NCBI GenBank assembly: GCA_049791475.1
Contig: JBAQZZ010000182.1
Span: 1 to 18,493 of the forward strand
Length of the DNA stretch: 18,493 bases
Direction of reading: 5' to 3'
DNA from: CAXBID01 sp049791475
GTDB lineage: Bacteria; Bacteroidota; Bacteroidia; Flavobacteriales; Flavobacteriaceae
The notes under the pieces are model-generated. The model saw only the letters and a program-made list of their open reading frames with translations. It was not told where the DNA came from and did not search any database. The translations under genes were made by a program, and so were the position numbers. This document shows positions 1 through 6,049 of the stretch, piece after piece. Position 1 is the first letter of the stretch, and each line of letters opens with the position of its first letter.

Positions 1-71
1 CCTCGACTGGATTCAAACCAGTAACCTCTTGAGCCGTAATCAAGTGCGCTATTCAGTTGCGCCACGAGGCC
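1..71 (-). tRNA. tRNA-Arg (anticodon ACG), 3' end cut by the window edge
   Basis: Read on the minus strand, the segment folds as a cloverleaf. The acceptor 5' strand is GGCCTCG. The D-arm stem is GCGC/GCGC. The anticodon stem CTTGA/TCAAG encloses the loop TTACGGC, giving anticodon ACG. The T-arm is ACTGG-TTTGAAT-CCAGT. The acceptor 3' strand begins CGAGG, and the last two pairs plus discriminator and CCA lie before base 1. ACG is the usual bacterial arginine anticodon, read with inosine for CGU/CGC/CGA. Confidence 0.93.
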
Positions 72-84
72 TTTTTTGTGGGTG

Positions 85-117
85 CAAATATAATATTTTT
101 ATTAAAATACCACCAAA
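85..117 (-). promoter_or_regulatory. Probable promoter of the tRNA-Arg gene
   Basis: On the minus strand, TATATTTG (92 to 85) is a perfect match to the Bacteroidota -7 element TAnnTTTG. TTTG at 117-114 lies 21 bp upstream, near the usual 19-bp spacing. Transcription would begin only a few bases before the tRNA 5' end at 71. This is motif matching in AT-rich DNA, so confidence is moderate. Confidence 0.45.
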
Positions 118-153
118 TATTTCATTCAAATTTCTAATTCATTATTTTTGAAA

Positions 154-786
154 ATGACTCAGGCATTGTTACAAGAAAAATATAATCATATTCTGGATGA
201 AACCCTAATCAAAGAAATTTTTGAAATAGGAATTTTCAAATCGTTTAAAAAAGATGATATCATTATAGATATTAATCAAACCCTTCAATATATTCCGCTT
301 TTACTGTCAGGAAACATAAAAATTTTAAAAGAGGATAAGGATGGCAATGAATTACTAATTTACTTTTTAGAAGCCGGAGAAACCTGTACCATGTCGCTCA
401 CTTGTTGTATGGGAACTACCAAAAGTAAAATTAGAGCGGTTGCCGAAAAAGATTCTAGCTTGGTTATGATTCCTGTTAAAAACATGCAAAAATGGTTTAA
501 TACCAATGAAAGTTGGCGTAACTTTATTTTAGAAAGCTACCAAACACGTTTTGACGAAATGCTTGATGCTATTGACAGTATAGCGTTTATGAAAATGGAT
601 GAGCGTTTATACAAATACTTAATTAACAAAGCTAAACTACATAATTCTAAAAATATCATTGTTAAGCATCTAGATATTGCTGAAGATTTACACACATCGC
701 GCGTTGTAATTTCACGACTTTTAAAACAACTTGAAAACCAAAATAAAATAAAACTTAGCAGAAATAAAATTCAGGTTTTGGGGTGA
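154..786 (+). CDS. Crp/Fnr-family transcriptional regulator
   Basis: This 210-residue protein has the Crp/Fnr layout. An N-terminal cyclic-nucleotide-binding-like beta barrel spans about residues 20-125, then a dimerisation helix, then a C-terminal winged helix-turn-helix at about 165-210 with the recognition segment HTSRVVISRLLKQLE. The start is taken as ATG 154; TTG 148 in the same frame adds only two residues and has no advantage. The barrel has three cysteines in TCTMSLTCCMG (Cys78, Cys84, Cys85) where classical CRP has its cAMP-phosphate cassette, so cAMP binding is unlikely. It is followed by sulfur genes whose promoters carry Crp-like palindromes (790-807, 1955-1973). I infer it is the local activator, perhaps thiol- or persulfide-sensing. 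Family assignment is firm; the ligand is unknown. Confidence 0.9.
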   Translation: MTQALLQEKYNHILDETLIKEIFEIGIFKSFKKDDIIIDINQTLQYIPLLLSGNIKILKEDKDGNELLIYFLEAGETCTMSLTCCMGTTKSKIRAVAEKDSSLVMIPVKNMQKWFNTNESWRNFILESYQTRFDEMLDAIDSIAFMKMDERLYKYLINKAKLHNSKNIIVKHLDIAEDLHTSRVVISRLLKQLENQNKIKLSRNKIQVLG

Positions 787-789
787 TAA

Positions 790-807
790 GTAACATTTAT
801 TACAAAG
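790..807 (+). promoter_or_regulatory. Operator-like palindrome upstream of the transporter locus
   Basis: GTAAC-atttatt-AC (790-803) is a perfect GTAA-N6-TTAC palindrome followed by AAAG. Aligned with the site at 1956-1973 it gives the shared pattern GTRACAnnnnTYACAAAG, with 12 of 18 bases identical. Its centre, 796.5, is 29.5 bp upstream of the first base of the -7 element at 826. That matches a class II Crp/Fnr activator position (about -43). The -33 position holds CAAA instead of TTTG, consistent with activator dependence. Confidence 0.55.
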
Positions 808-825
808 TTTAAAATAGCTTAACTT

Positions 826-833
826 TACATTTG
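826..833 (+). promoter_or_regulatory. -7 promoter element (TACATTTG)
   Basis: TACATTTG matches TAnnTTTG exactly and lies 16 bp before the ATG at 850. A start of transcription near 840 would give a leader of about 10 nt. There is no TTTG 19 bp upstream, and the palindrome at 790-803 lies just upstream instead. Confidence 0.5.
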
Positions 834-849
834 CACAAAAATTAAATTC

Positions 850-1154
850 ATGGAATACATTTTAAATCCTTGGCCATGGTATTTTTCAGGCTCACTTATT
901 GCCTTAGTTATGGCACTTCTGCTCTATTTTGGAAAAACTTTTGGCATGTCTTCAAACCTCAGAACATTTTGTGCTATTGGTGGTGGCGGGCAGTTTTTTG
1001 ATTTTTTTAAATTTAATTAGAGTGATCAATTATGGAACTTAATTGTTGTAGCGGGAACGATTATTGGTGGGTTTATAGTATACTCATTGTAATTGCAGCA
1101 GCCATTTTAGGAATATTTGTTTATGGTGTTTTAAAAGATAAACTACCACACTAA
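850..1154 (+). pseudogene. Broken YeeE/YedE-type sulfur transporter: start of one gene fused to the end of the next
   Basis: From ATG 850 the reading MEYILNPWPWYFSGS...KTFGMSSNLRTF is the start of a YeeE/YedE membrane protein (about 190 residues normally). At 1018-1020 a TAG stands after FDFFKFN, where the family, as I recall it, has tryptophan (TGG). The same frame then continues family-like (QLWNLIVVAGTIIGGFIV) up to about 1080 and ends at TAA 1090-1092. From about 1071 a different frame (codons at 1074, 1077 and onward) reads YSILIVIAAAILGIFVYG then VLKDKLPH, stopping at 1152-1154. I recognise this as the C-terminal tail of DUF6691, the partner normally encoded directly downstream. Several hundred bases are therefore missing from the end of gene 1 and start of gene 2. 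The normal pair takes up thiosulfate or related sulfur species. TAA is one base from the next ATG, so transcription of the permease gene is probably retained. Confidence 0.82.
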
Positions 1155-1155
1155 T

Positions 1156-1947
1156 ATGGATAGTATTGAAATTTTAGGATATGTTGGCGCACTAATTGTC
1201 GGGTTAGTTTTAGGACTCATCGGTGGTGGTGGCTCTATATTAACTGTGCCTTTATTAGTATATTTATTAGGCTATAATCCTGTAGTTGCAACTGCTTATT
1301 CTTTGTTTGTTGTTGGTACGTCTTCTCTGGTTGGTACTTTTCAAAAATATAAAAAAGGTTTAGTCGATTTTAAAACAGGTTTAGCTTTCTCATTCCCTTC
1401 TTTTATTGCTGTTTATTTCTCTAGAAGGTATTTAGTTCCAAATATTCCCAATACCATTTTTACTATTGGCGATTATGCACTTACCAAAGGCATGACGATC
1501 ATGATTTTCTTCGCTATTATTATGTTAATGGCGTCTTATTCCATGATTAAAAAAAGAAAAGAAAAAGAAGTAAACACAAAAACACAACCTTATTATAGAA
1601 CATTTATTCAAGGTTTAACAATAGGAACTGTCACTGGACTAATTGGTGCTGGTGGTGGTTTTCTATATGTTCCTGCTTTAGTGCTTTGGGCAAATATCCC
1701 CATGAAAAAAGCTGTTGGAACATCGTTAATCATAGTTACTATAAATTCCTTAATAGGCTTTACAGGCGATGTTCAAACTTTAGATATTGAATGGCTGTTT
1801 CTACTAACTTTTACAGGTATTTCTATTATCGGAATTATTTTAGGTGTATTTCTATCTAAATTCATTACAGGAGAAAAACTCAAAAAAAGCTTTGGATATT
1901 TTACTCTAATTATGGCTATATACATCATTTACAAAGAATTAAACTAA
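1156..1947 (+). CDS. TauE/SafE-family sulfite/organosulfonate-type membrane permease
   Basis: This 263-residue, strongly hydrophobic protein has the two-fold repeat of the TauE/SafE family. The first half contains GLIGGGGSILTVPLLVYLLG (about residues 20-39) and TAYSLFVVGTSSLVG. The second half contains GLIGAGGGFLYVPALVLW and AVGTSLIIVTINSLIGF. About eight membrane segments are visible with a basic cytoplasmic loop (KKRKEKE) in the middle. Family members export sulfite, sulfoacetate or similar anions, or move thiosulfate. The gene starts one base after the stop of the transporter remnant and should share its promoter at 826. With the persulfide dioxygenase downstream, which releases sulfite, sulfite export is an attractive role, but the substrate is inferred from context. 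Confidence 0.88.
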   Translation: MDSIEILGYVGALIVGLVLGLIGGGGSILTVPLLVYLLGYNPVVATAYSLFVVGTSSLVGTFQKYKKGLVDFKTGLAFSFPSFIAVYFSRRYLVPNIPNTIFTIGDYALTKGMTIMIFFAIIMLMASYSMIKKRKEKEVNTKTQPYYRTFIQGLTIGTVTGLIGAGGGFLYVPALVLWANIPMKKAVGTSLIIVTINSLIGFTGDVQTLDIEWLFLLTFTGISIIGIILGVFLSKFITGEKLKKSFGYFTLIMAIYIIYKELN

Positions 1948-1954
1948 TTTTTAA

Positions 1955-1973
1955 TGTGACAAAAGTCACAAAG
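1955..1973 (+). promoter_or_regulatory. Crp/Fnr-type palindromic operator upstream of the persulfide dioxygenase gene
   Basis: TGTGACAAAAGTCACA (1955-1970) is a perfect inverted repeat and matches the Crp form TGTGA-N6-TCACA exactly. It is followed by AAG, as at the upstream site. Its centre (1962.5) is 29.5 bp upstream of the -7 element at 1992, identical to the arrangement at 790-833. The adjacent Crp/Fnr-family protein (154-786) is the obvious candidate binder. Confidence 0.72.
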
Positions 1974-1991
1974 CAAACCATTCAGGTTTAG

Positions 1992-1999
1992 TATTTTTG
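1992..1999 (+). promoter_or_regulatory. -7 promoter element (TATTTTTG) of the dioxygenase gene
   Basis: TATTTTTG matches TAnnTTTG exactly. Predicted transcription start is near 2006, giving a leader of about 45 nt to ATG 2052. The position 19 bp upstream is CAAA rather than TTTG, as in the promoter at 826, supporting activation by a protein bound at 1955-1970. Confidence 0.55.
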
Positions 2000-2051
2000 A
2001 AAAACAATTAAAAACGATTCCTTCCTTCGAGGGAAAGATAAAAATAAAACT

Positions 2052-3464
2052 ATGCGAATAGAACAAATATATACAGGATGCTTAGCTCAAGGTGCTTATT
2101 ACATTGAGTCTAATGGTGAAGTGGCTATTATTGACCCATTACGAGAAACACAACAATACGTTGATAAAGCTACAAAGGAACATGCAAAAATTAAATACAT
2201 TTTTGAAACTCACTTTCATGCAGATTTTGTTTCTGGACATATAGATTTAGCAAAAAAAACAGGAGCCTCAATTATTTTTGGCCCTGGTGCAGAGACAAAT
2301 TATGATATTCATTCTGCAAAAGATAATGAAGTATTTAAATTGGGTAACGTTACCATAAAAGTACTACATACACCTGGGCATACGTTAGAATCTTCAACAT
2401 ATTTATTGCTTGATGAAAACGGAAAAGAGCATGCTATATTTTCTGGTGACACCCTTTTTTTAGGCGATGTTGGCAGACCAGATTTAGCTATAAAATCTGA
2501 TTTAACAAAAGAAGATTTAGCAGGCATGTTATTCGATTCTCTGCGTAATAAAATTATGCCATTACCAAACGATGTTATCGTCTATCCAGCTCATGGTGCA
2601 GGTTCAGCTTGTGGCAAAAACTTAAGTAAAGAAACTGTTGGTGTTTTAGGCGACCAGAAAAAAACCAATTATGCTTTAAGAGCTAATATGACTCGTGATG
2701 AATTTATTGATGAAGTTCTTGATGGTATGCCACCACCACCACAGTATTTTGCTAAAAATGCCATGATGAACAAATCTGGATATGATACCTTTGAAACGGT
2801 TTTAAAAAAAGGAGATAACGCCCTTAACCCAGAAGAATTTGAAACTACAGCTAATCAAGAAGATGCTTTGGTTTTAGATGTTCGACATGAAAAAGACTTT
2901 GTAAAAAGCCATATTCCAAATTCGATATTTATAGGAATTCACGGCGGTTTTGCGCCTTGGGTTGGTGCATTAATTACCGATTTAAAACAACCCATTTTAC
3001 TAGTTACACCAGAAGGTAAAGAGAAAGAAACCGTTACACGATTATCTCGTGTGGGTTATGACAATACATTGGGGTATTTAAAAGGTGGAATTGATGCTTG
3101 GGTAGCTGCTGGAAAAGATATTGAAACCATAAAGTCTATTAATGCTGATGAATTTTCTAAACACTTTAAAAATGAAAATATCAACATACTAGACGTTAGA
3201 AAAGATGGTGAATATAAATCTGAACACTTAGAAGGTGATAACGTGCAACATTTTGCTTTAGATTTTATAAATGATAACATGAATGCCATTAATAAAGACA
3301 AAAACTACTATGTGCATTGCGCTGGCGGCTATCGTTCTGTTATTGCAGCTTCAATTCTAAAAGCGCGTGGATTCAACAATTTAGTAGATATTGCTGGTGG
3401 TTTTGGTGCTATTAAACAAAGTAATTTGCCTATTACAAATTTTGTTTGTCCTACAACGCTTTAG
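2052..3464 (+). CDS. Persulfide dioxygenase-rhodanese fusion (MBL-fold, CstB-like)
   Basis: This 470-residue protein has three domains. Residues 1-230 are an ETHE1-like metallo-beta-lactamase fold with THFHADFVSGH (His54, His56, Asp58), HTPGH (His110), SGD (Asp133), GRPD (141-144) and YPAHG (His181), the iron ligands and second-shell residues of persulfide dioxygenases. Residues about 255-355 form a rhodanese-like domain whose active-site loop reads LLVTPEGKEKE and lacks cysteine, so it is probably inactive. Residues about 362-458 form a second rhodanese with an intact loop HCAGGYRS (Cys423). By family knowledge such fusions oxidise glutathione or low-molecular-weight persulfides to sulfite and pass sulfane sulfur to acceptors, detoxifying sulfide. 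It has its own operator and promoter (1955-1999) and ends at the palindrome at 3502-3537. Confidence 0.93.
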   Translation: MRIEQIYTGCLAQGAYYIESNGEVAIIDPLRETQQYVDKATKEHAKIKYIFETHFHADFVSGHIDLAKKTGASIIFGPGAETNYDIHSAKDNEVFKLGNVTIKVLHTPGHTLESSTYLLLDENGKEHAIFSGDTLFLGDVGRPDLAIKSDLTKEDLAGMLFDSLRNKIMPLPNDVIVYPAHGAGSACGKNLSKETVGVLGDQKKTNYALRANMTRDEFIDEVLDGMPPPPQYFAKNAMMNKSGYDTFETVLKKGDNALNPEEFETTANQEDALVLDVRHEKDFVKSHIPNSIFIGIHGGFAPWVGALITDLKQPILLVTPEGKEKETVTRLSRVGYDNTLGYLKGGIDAWVAAGKDIETIKSINADEFSKHFKNENINILDVRKDGEYKSEHLEGDNVQHFALDFINDNMNAINKDKNYYVHCAGGYRSVIAASILKARGFNNLVDIAGGFGAIKQSNLPITNFVCPTTL

Positions 3465-3501
3465 CTCTTTATTCTTGCAAAGGCACTAAATTTTAAAGAA
3501 A

Positions 3502-3537
3502 AAAGACTTCACAGATTTTAAAATCTGTGAAGTCTTT
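3502..3537. terminator. Perfect 36-bp palindrome, bidirectional terminator between convergent genes
   Basis: Bases 3502-3519 are the exact reverse complement of 3520-3537, with centre TTTT/AAAA. Each arm runs AAAGACTTCACAG followed by ATTTT. It lies 37 bp after the dioxygenase stop and 22 bp from the clpS stop on the other strand, with A- and T-runs on the flanks, fitting a shared terminator. Its 14-bp core AGATTTTAAAATCT recurs at 4725-4738, so it may belong to a dispersed palindrome family. Confidence 0.8.
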
Positions 3538-3559
3538 AAATTTATAATGGTACTTTATA

Positions 3560-3835
3560 TTAAACAATTTCGGCACTTAAACCTGCTTCAAGAAGCATGG
3601 AGCAACGCGGTTTTAAATCGTCGTACAAACCTGTTTTTACAGTGCATTTTCCTTTGTAATGCACTAACATGGCACATTGTTCAGCTTGTTCTGAAGTATG
3701 ATCGCAAACATAAATAAGGGTTTCAATGACATGGTCAAAAGTATTTACATCATCATTATGCAAAACAATTTCGTTTTGAGTTGAAATTTCTTCTTCAAGT
3801 AGTAATTCTTCTGATACTTTTTCTTTTGTACTCAT
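3560..3835 (-). CDS. clpS: ATP-dependent Clp protease adaptor ClpS
   Basis: This 91-residue protein has the ClpS core. It delivers N-degron substrates (bulky hydrophobic N-termini) to the ClpA/ClpC unfoldase. EIVLHNDDVNTFDHVIETL (residues 22-40) supplies the Asn27-Asp28-Asp29 peptide-binding motif, and His59 in LVHYKGKC corresponds to the conserved binding-pocket histidine. The acidic N-terminal tail (residues 1-20) is the flexible segment that engages the unfoldase. It lies 30 bp downstream of prmA on the same strand, so the two are likely cotranscribed and end at the palindrome at 3502-3537. Confidence 0.95.
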   Translation of the reverse strand: MSTKEKVSEELLLEEEISTQNEIVLHNDDVNTFDHVIETLIYVCDHTSEQAEQCAMLVHYKGKCTVKTGLYDDLKPRCSMLLEAGLSAEIV

Positions 3836-3865
3836 ATTAAATAATCTTGAGGATTAATTATTCTA

Positions 3866-4699
3866 CTAATTTAAAAATTTTAGCGAAACCCAATTGTTTC
3901 TTTCTAGTTTTTCTTCAAATTTTAACATATGTTTTTCACATTCAGCTTGAATTAAAGGGATATCATTACTATAAAATCCACTTAAAAATAAACTTCCTTT
4001 TTTATTTAAACAGGACACGTAAGTTTTCATATCATTTAAAAGAATATTACGATTAATATTAGCAATAATAATATTGTATTTTTTATACAAAACTGAAGCA
4101 TCGCCTTCAATAACAGTAATATGTTTACAATTATTTCGCTCAACGTTTTCTAAACTATTTAAGTAACACCAATTATCATAATCTACAGCATCAATGGATT
4201 TTGCGCCTTTTAGTTCTGTAAGAATAGCTAAAACTGCTGTACCACAACCCATATCTAAAACAGATTTATTAGTGAAATCGTTTTTTAAAATATGCTGAAT
4301 CATCATATGTGTCGTTTCATGATGCCCAGTACCAAAACTCATTTTTGGTTCAATAATAATATCATATTGCGTATTAAACTTCTCATGAAATGGTGCACGA
4401 ACTGCGCAAATATCATCAACTACAATTGGGTTAAAATTCTTTTCCCATTCTGCATTCCAATTGATTTGTTCTATCTCTTCAAAAGTAAACGTTATTACAA
4501 ATTCATCAGAGTTTAAAATTTGAATATCATCTAAAATATCAGAACGCCATTCATCTTTTTGAATATAAGCAGTAACGCCATCTTCATTTTCAACAAAACT
4601 TTCAAAACCTGAGTAGCCCAATTCTGCAATAAGAATTTCAACAGCTGGTTGAAGTGGTTTTACTTTAAAATAATAACCTATATAAATTGTGTTTGACAT
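3866..4699 (-). CDS. prmA: Ribosomal protein L11 methyltransferase PrmA
   Basis: This 277-residue protein methylates ribosomal protein L11 using S-adenosylmethionine. The N-terminal substrate-binding domain covers about residues 1-90. The catalytic domain has PKMSFGTGHHETT (118-130), the SAM-binding loop VLDMGCGTAVLAI (147-159), the acidic strand end AVDYD (171-175) and ANINRNIL (213-220), where proteins of this family have the NI(L/N) substrate loop. It is slightly shorter than the enterobacterial enzyme (about 293 residues), as usual in Bacteroidota. The start is ATG 4699, 19 bp beyond the terminator-like palindrome at 4719-4744. I see no clear promoter in that gap, so read-through from tpiA or a weak unseen promoter must drive it. 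Confidence 0.95.
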   Translation of the reverse strand: MSNTIYIGYYFKVKPLQPAVEILIAELGYSGFESFVENEDGVTAYIQKDEWRSDILDDIQILNSDEFVITFTFEEIEQINWNAEWEKNFNPIVVDDICAVRAPFHEKFNTQYDIIIEPKMSFGTGHHETTHMMIQHILKNDFTNKSVLDMGCGTAVLAILTELKGAKSIDAVDYDNWCYLNSLENVERNNCKHITVIEGDASVLYKKYNIIIANINRNILLNDMKTYVSCLNKKGSLFLSGFYSNDIPLIQAECEKHMLKFEEKLERNNWVSLKFLN

Positions 4700-4718
4700 T
4701 TTCTGTTTTATAAAAAGA

Positions 4719-4744
4719 CCTGTTAGATTTTAAAATCTAACAGG
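4719..4744. terminator. Perfect 26-bp palindrome between tpiA and prmA
   Basis: Arms of 13 bases starting CCTGTTAGATTTT (4719-4731) are followed by their exact reverse complement (4732-4744). It begins 25 bp after the tpiA stop. In the direction of transcription (minus) the hairpin is followed by GTCTTTTTA, a short T-run, as expected of an intrinsic terminator. It shares the core AGATTTTAAAATCT and the flanking AAAAAGAC with the palindrome at 3502-3537. Confidence 0.7.
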
Positions 4745-4768
4745 CTTAAAATTAATCTATTTAGTTAT

Positions 4769-5518
4769 TTAAAACGCATTTACAATGGCATAAAAATCGT
4801 CAGCTTTTAAAGCTGCACCACCTATTAAACCCCCATCTACATCTGGTTTAGAAAAAATTTCTTCAGCATTTGCTGGTTTAACACTTCCTCCGTATAAAAT
4901 TGAGACCTCATCTGCCACATCATTTCCATATTTATCTGCTAATGTTTTTCTAATAAATGCGTGCATATCTTGTGCTTGTTCAGGACTGGCTGTTTCACCT
5001 GTACCAATAGCCCAAACAGGTTCGTAAGCCAAAACAATATTTTGGAAAGCCGCTGCACCTAAATGAAATAATGCCTTTTTAATTTGACTGCCAACAATAG
5101 TTTCTTCATTTCCAGATTTCCTATCGGCTAGTTCTTCGCCAAAACAGAAAATAATTCTCATGTTGTTCGCTAAAGCTGTATCAACTTTTTTGGCAAGTAA
5201 CTCATCGGTTTCATTAAAATACTCACGACGCTCACTATGGCCTAAAATTACTGTTTGTACACCAACACTTTTTAACATAGCTGCACTTATTTCACCAGTG
5301 TAAGCACCGTTTTCAGCAAAATGCATATTTTGAGCTATAACTTCAATATCTGTTGTTCTTAAAGCTTCAAAAGCATGGTATAAATTAGTAAATGTAGGCG
5401 CCACCATAACCTCAGCATTCGATGTTTTTGTTTGTTTTTTTAAATCGGCTAATAACGATTTTGTTTGGGCTAAATCGTTATTCATTTTCCAGTTTCCTGC
5501 TACGATATTTTTTCTCAT
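4769..5518 (-). CDS. tpiA: Triose-phosphate isomerase
   Basis: This 249-residue glycolytic enzyme interconverts dihydroxyacetone phosphate and glyceraldehyde 3-phosphate. It has the full catalytic set: AGNWKMN with Lys11, ILGHSERR with the electrophile His94, and AYEPVWAIGTG with the base Glu166, which begins the flexible loop 6. The phosphate-binding segments ILYGGSVKP (207-215) and GGLIGGAAL (229-237) are also present. Length is normal. It starts 39 bp after the TlpA-like gene and ends at the palindrome at 4719-4744, so it is probably the last gene of the run that starts at 8816. Confidence 0.98.
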   Translation of the reverse strand: MRKNIVAGNWKMNNDLAQTKSLLADLKKQTKTSNAEVMVAPTFTNLYHAFEALRTTDIEVIAQNMHFAENGAYTGEISAAMLKSVGVQTVILGHSERREYFNETDELLAKKVDTALANNMRIIFCFGEELADRKSGNEETIVGSQIKKALFHLGAAAFQNIVLAYEPVWAIGTGETASPEQAQDMHAFIRKTLADKYGNDVADEVSILYGGSVKPANAEEIFSKPDVDGGLIGGAALKADDFYAIVNAF

Positions 5519-5557
5519 TTTAAGTTTACCTTTATGAAAAGGAATTTTTTAAATTAT

Positions 5558-6043
5558 TTATAAATTTTCTTTAATTCTTTTATCATCTGCTTTTACAGCT
5601 TTGAAGAGTTTTATTGCTCCTGTTTTATCTATTATCATGTAACGTGGTATCCATCCTAAATCTACAAACTCACCAAAAGCACCATCCCAACCTGATTTCA
5701 TGTAATAATGCTCACCTTCAACATTATATTTCTTTATTCCTTTTTTCCAAGCAGTTTCGCTTCTATCTAATGATAAAAAGATATAATTAACATCCGTATA
5801 TTCTTCTTGTAATACTTTTAGTTTTGGCATACCTTTTATACAATCGGCGCACCAAGATGCCCATATATCTATAATTATAGTTTGTCCTTTATAAGTTTCT
5901 AAAATATCATTAAATGTTATAGAATCACCCTCTAATGAAATAAACGTATCGTTTAAAGCTTCTTCTGAAAATTGAGTTGGTACTTCTGTATTACAGCTAA
6001 AAAAGCTAATTAATAAAACGACCAAAACCTGTATTTTTTTCAT
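5558..6043 (-). CDS. TlpA-like thioredoxin-fold lipoprotein
   Basis: This 161-residue protein has a lipoprotein signal peptide (MKKIQVLVVLLISFFSC, lipidated Cys17) and one thioredoxin/TlpA/AhpC-type domain. The redox motif is WASWCADC (Cys65, Cys68) and the cis-proline is in GWIPRYMIID (Pro133). It is expected to be anchored in the envelope, facing the periplasm, acting as a thiol-disulfide reductase or oxidase; the target is unknown. The start is ATG 6043, only 6 bp after the permease stop, so translation is probably coupled. The DoxX-like protein two genes upstream also carries a CxC motif, consistent with a shared thiol-redox theme. Confidence 0.88.
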   Translation of the reverse strand: MKKIQVLVVLLISFFSCNTEVPTQFSEEALNDTFISLEGDSITFNDILETYKGQTIIIDIWASWCADCIKGMPKLKVLQEEYTDVNYIFLSLDRSETAWKKGIKKYNVEGEHYYMKSGWDGAFGEFVDLGWIPRYMIIDKTGAIKLFKAVKADDKRIKENL

Positions 6044-6049
6044 TCTAAA

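Noticed and set aside
143..153. TATTTTTG at 143-150 as the promoter of the Crp/Fnr gene
   Set aside because: It ends only 3 bases before ATG 154, so transcription would begin at or after the start codon. A chance match in AT-rich DNA is more likely; the real promoter was not identified.
148..153. TTG 148 as the start of the Crp/Fnr gene
   Set aside because: It adds only Met-Lys before the ATG at 154 and has no better upstream ribosome-binding context.
1018..1020. In-frame TAG as a recoded (pyrrolysine-type or suppressed) codon
   Set aside because: Tryptophan is expected there, so TGG to TAG is a single-base nonsense change. The frame is also broken again 70 bases later, so read-through would not give a full protein.
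2309..2527. Minus-strand open frame inside the dioxygenase gene
   Set aside because: It lies entirely within a strongly conserved gene on the other strand and resembles no known protein. The same applies to opposite-strand frames inside folP, cdaA, the permease, the ABC exporter and rho (18147-18458).
3847..4056. Short plus-strand frame opposite prmA
   Set aside because: It is antisense to the conserved C-terminal part of prmA, has no family resemblance and no promoter.
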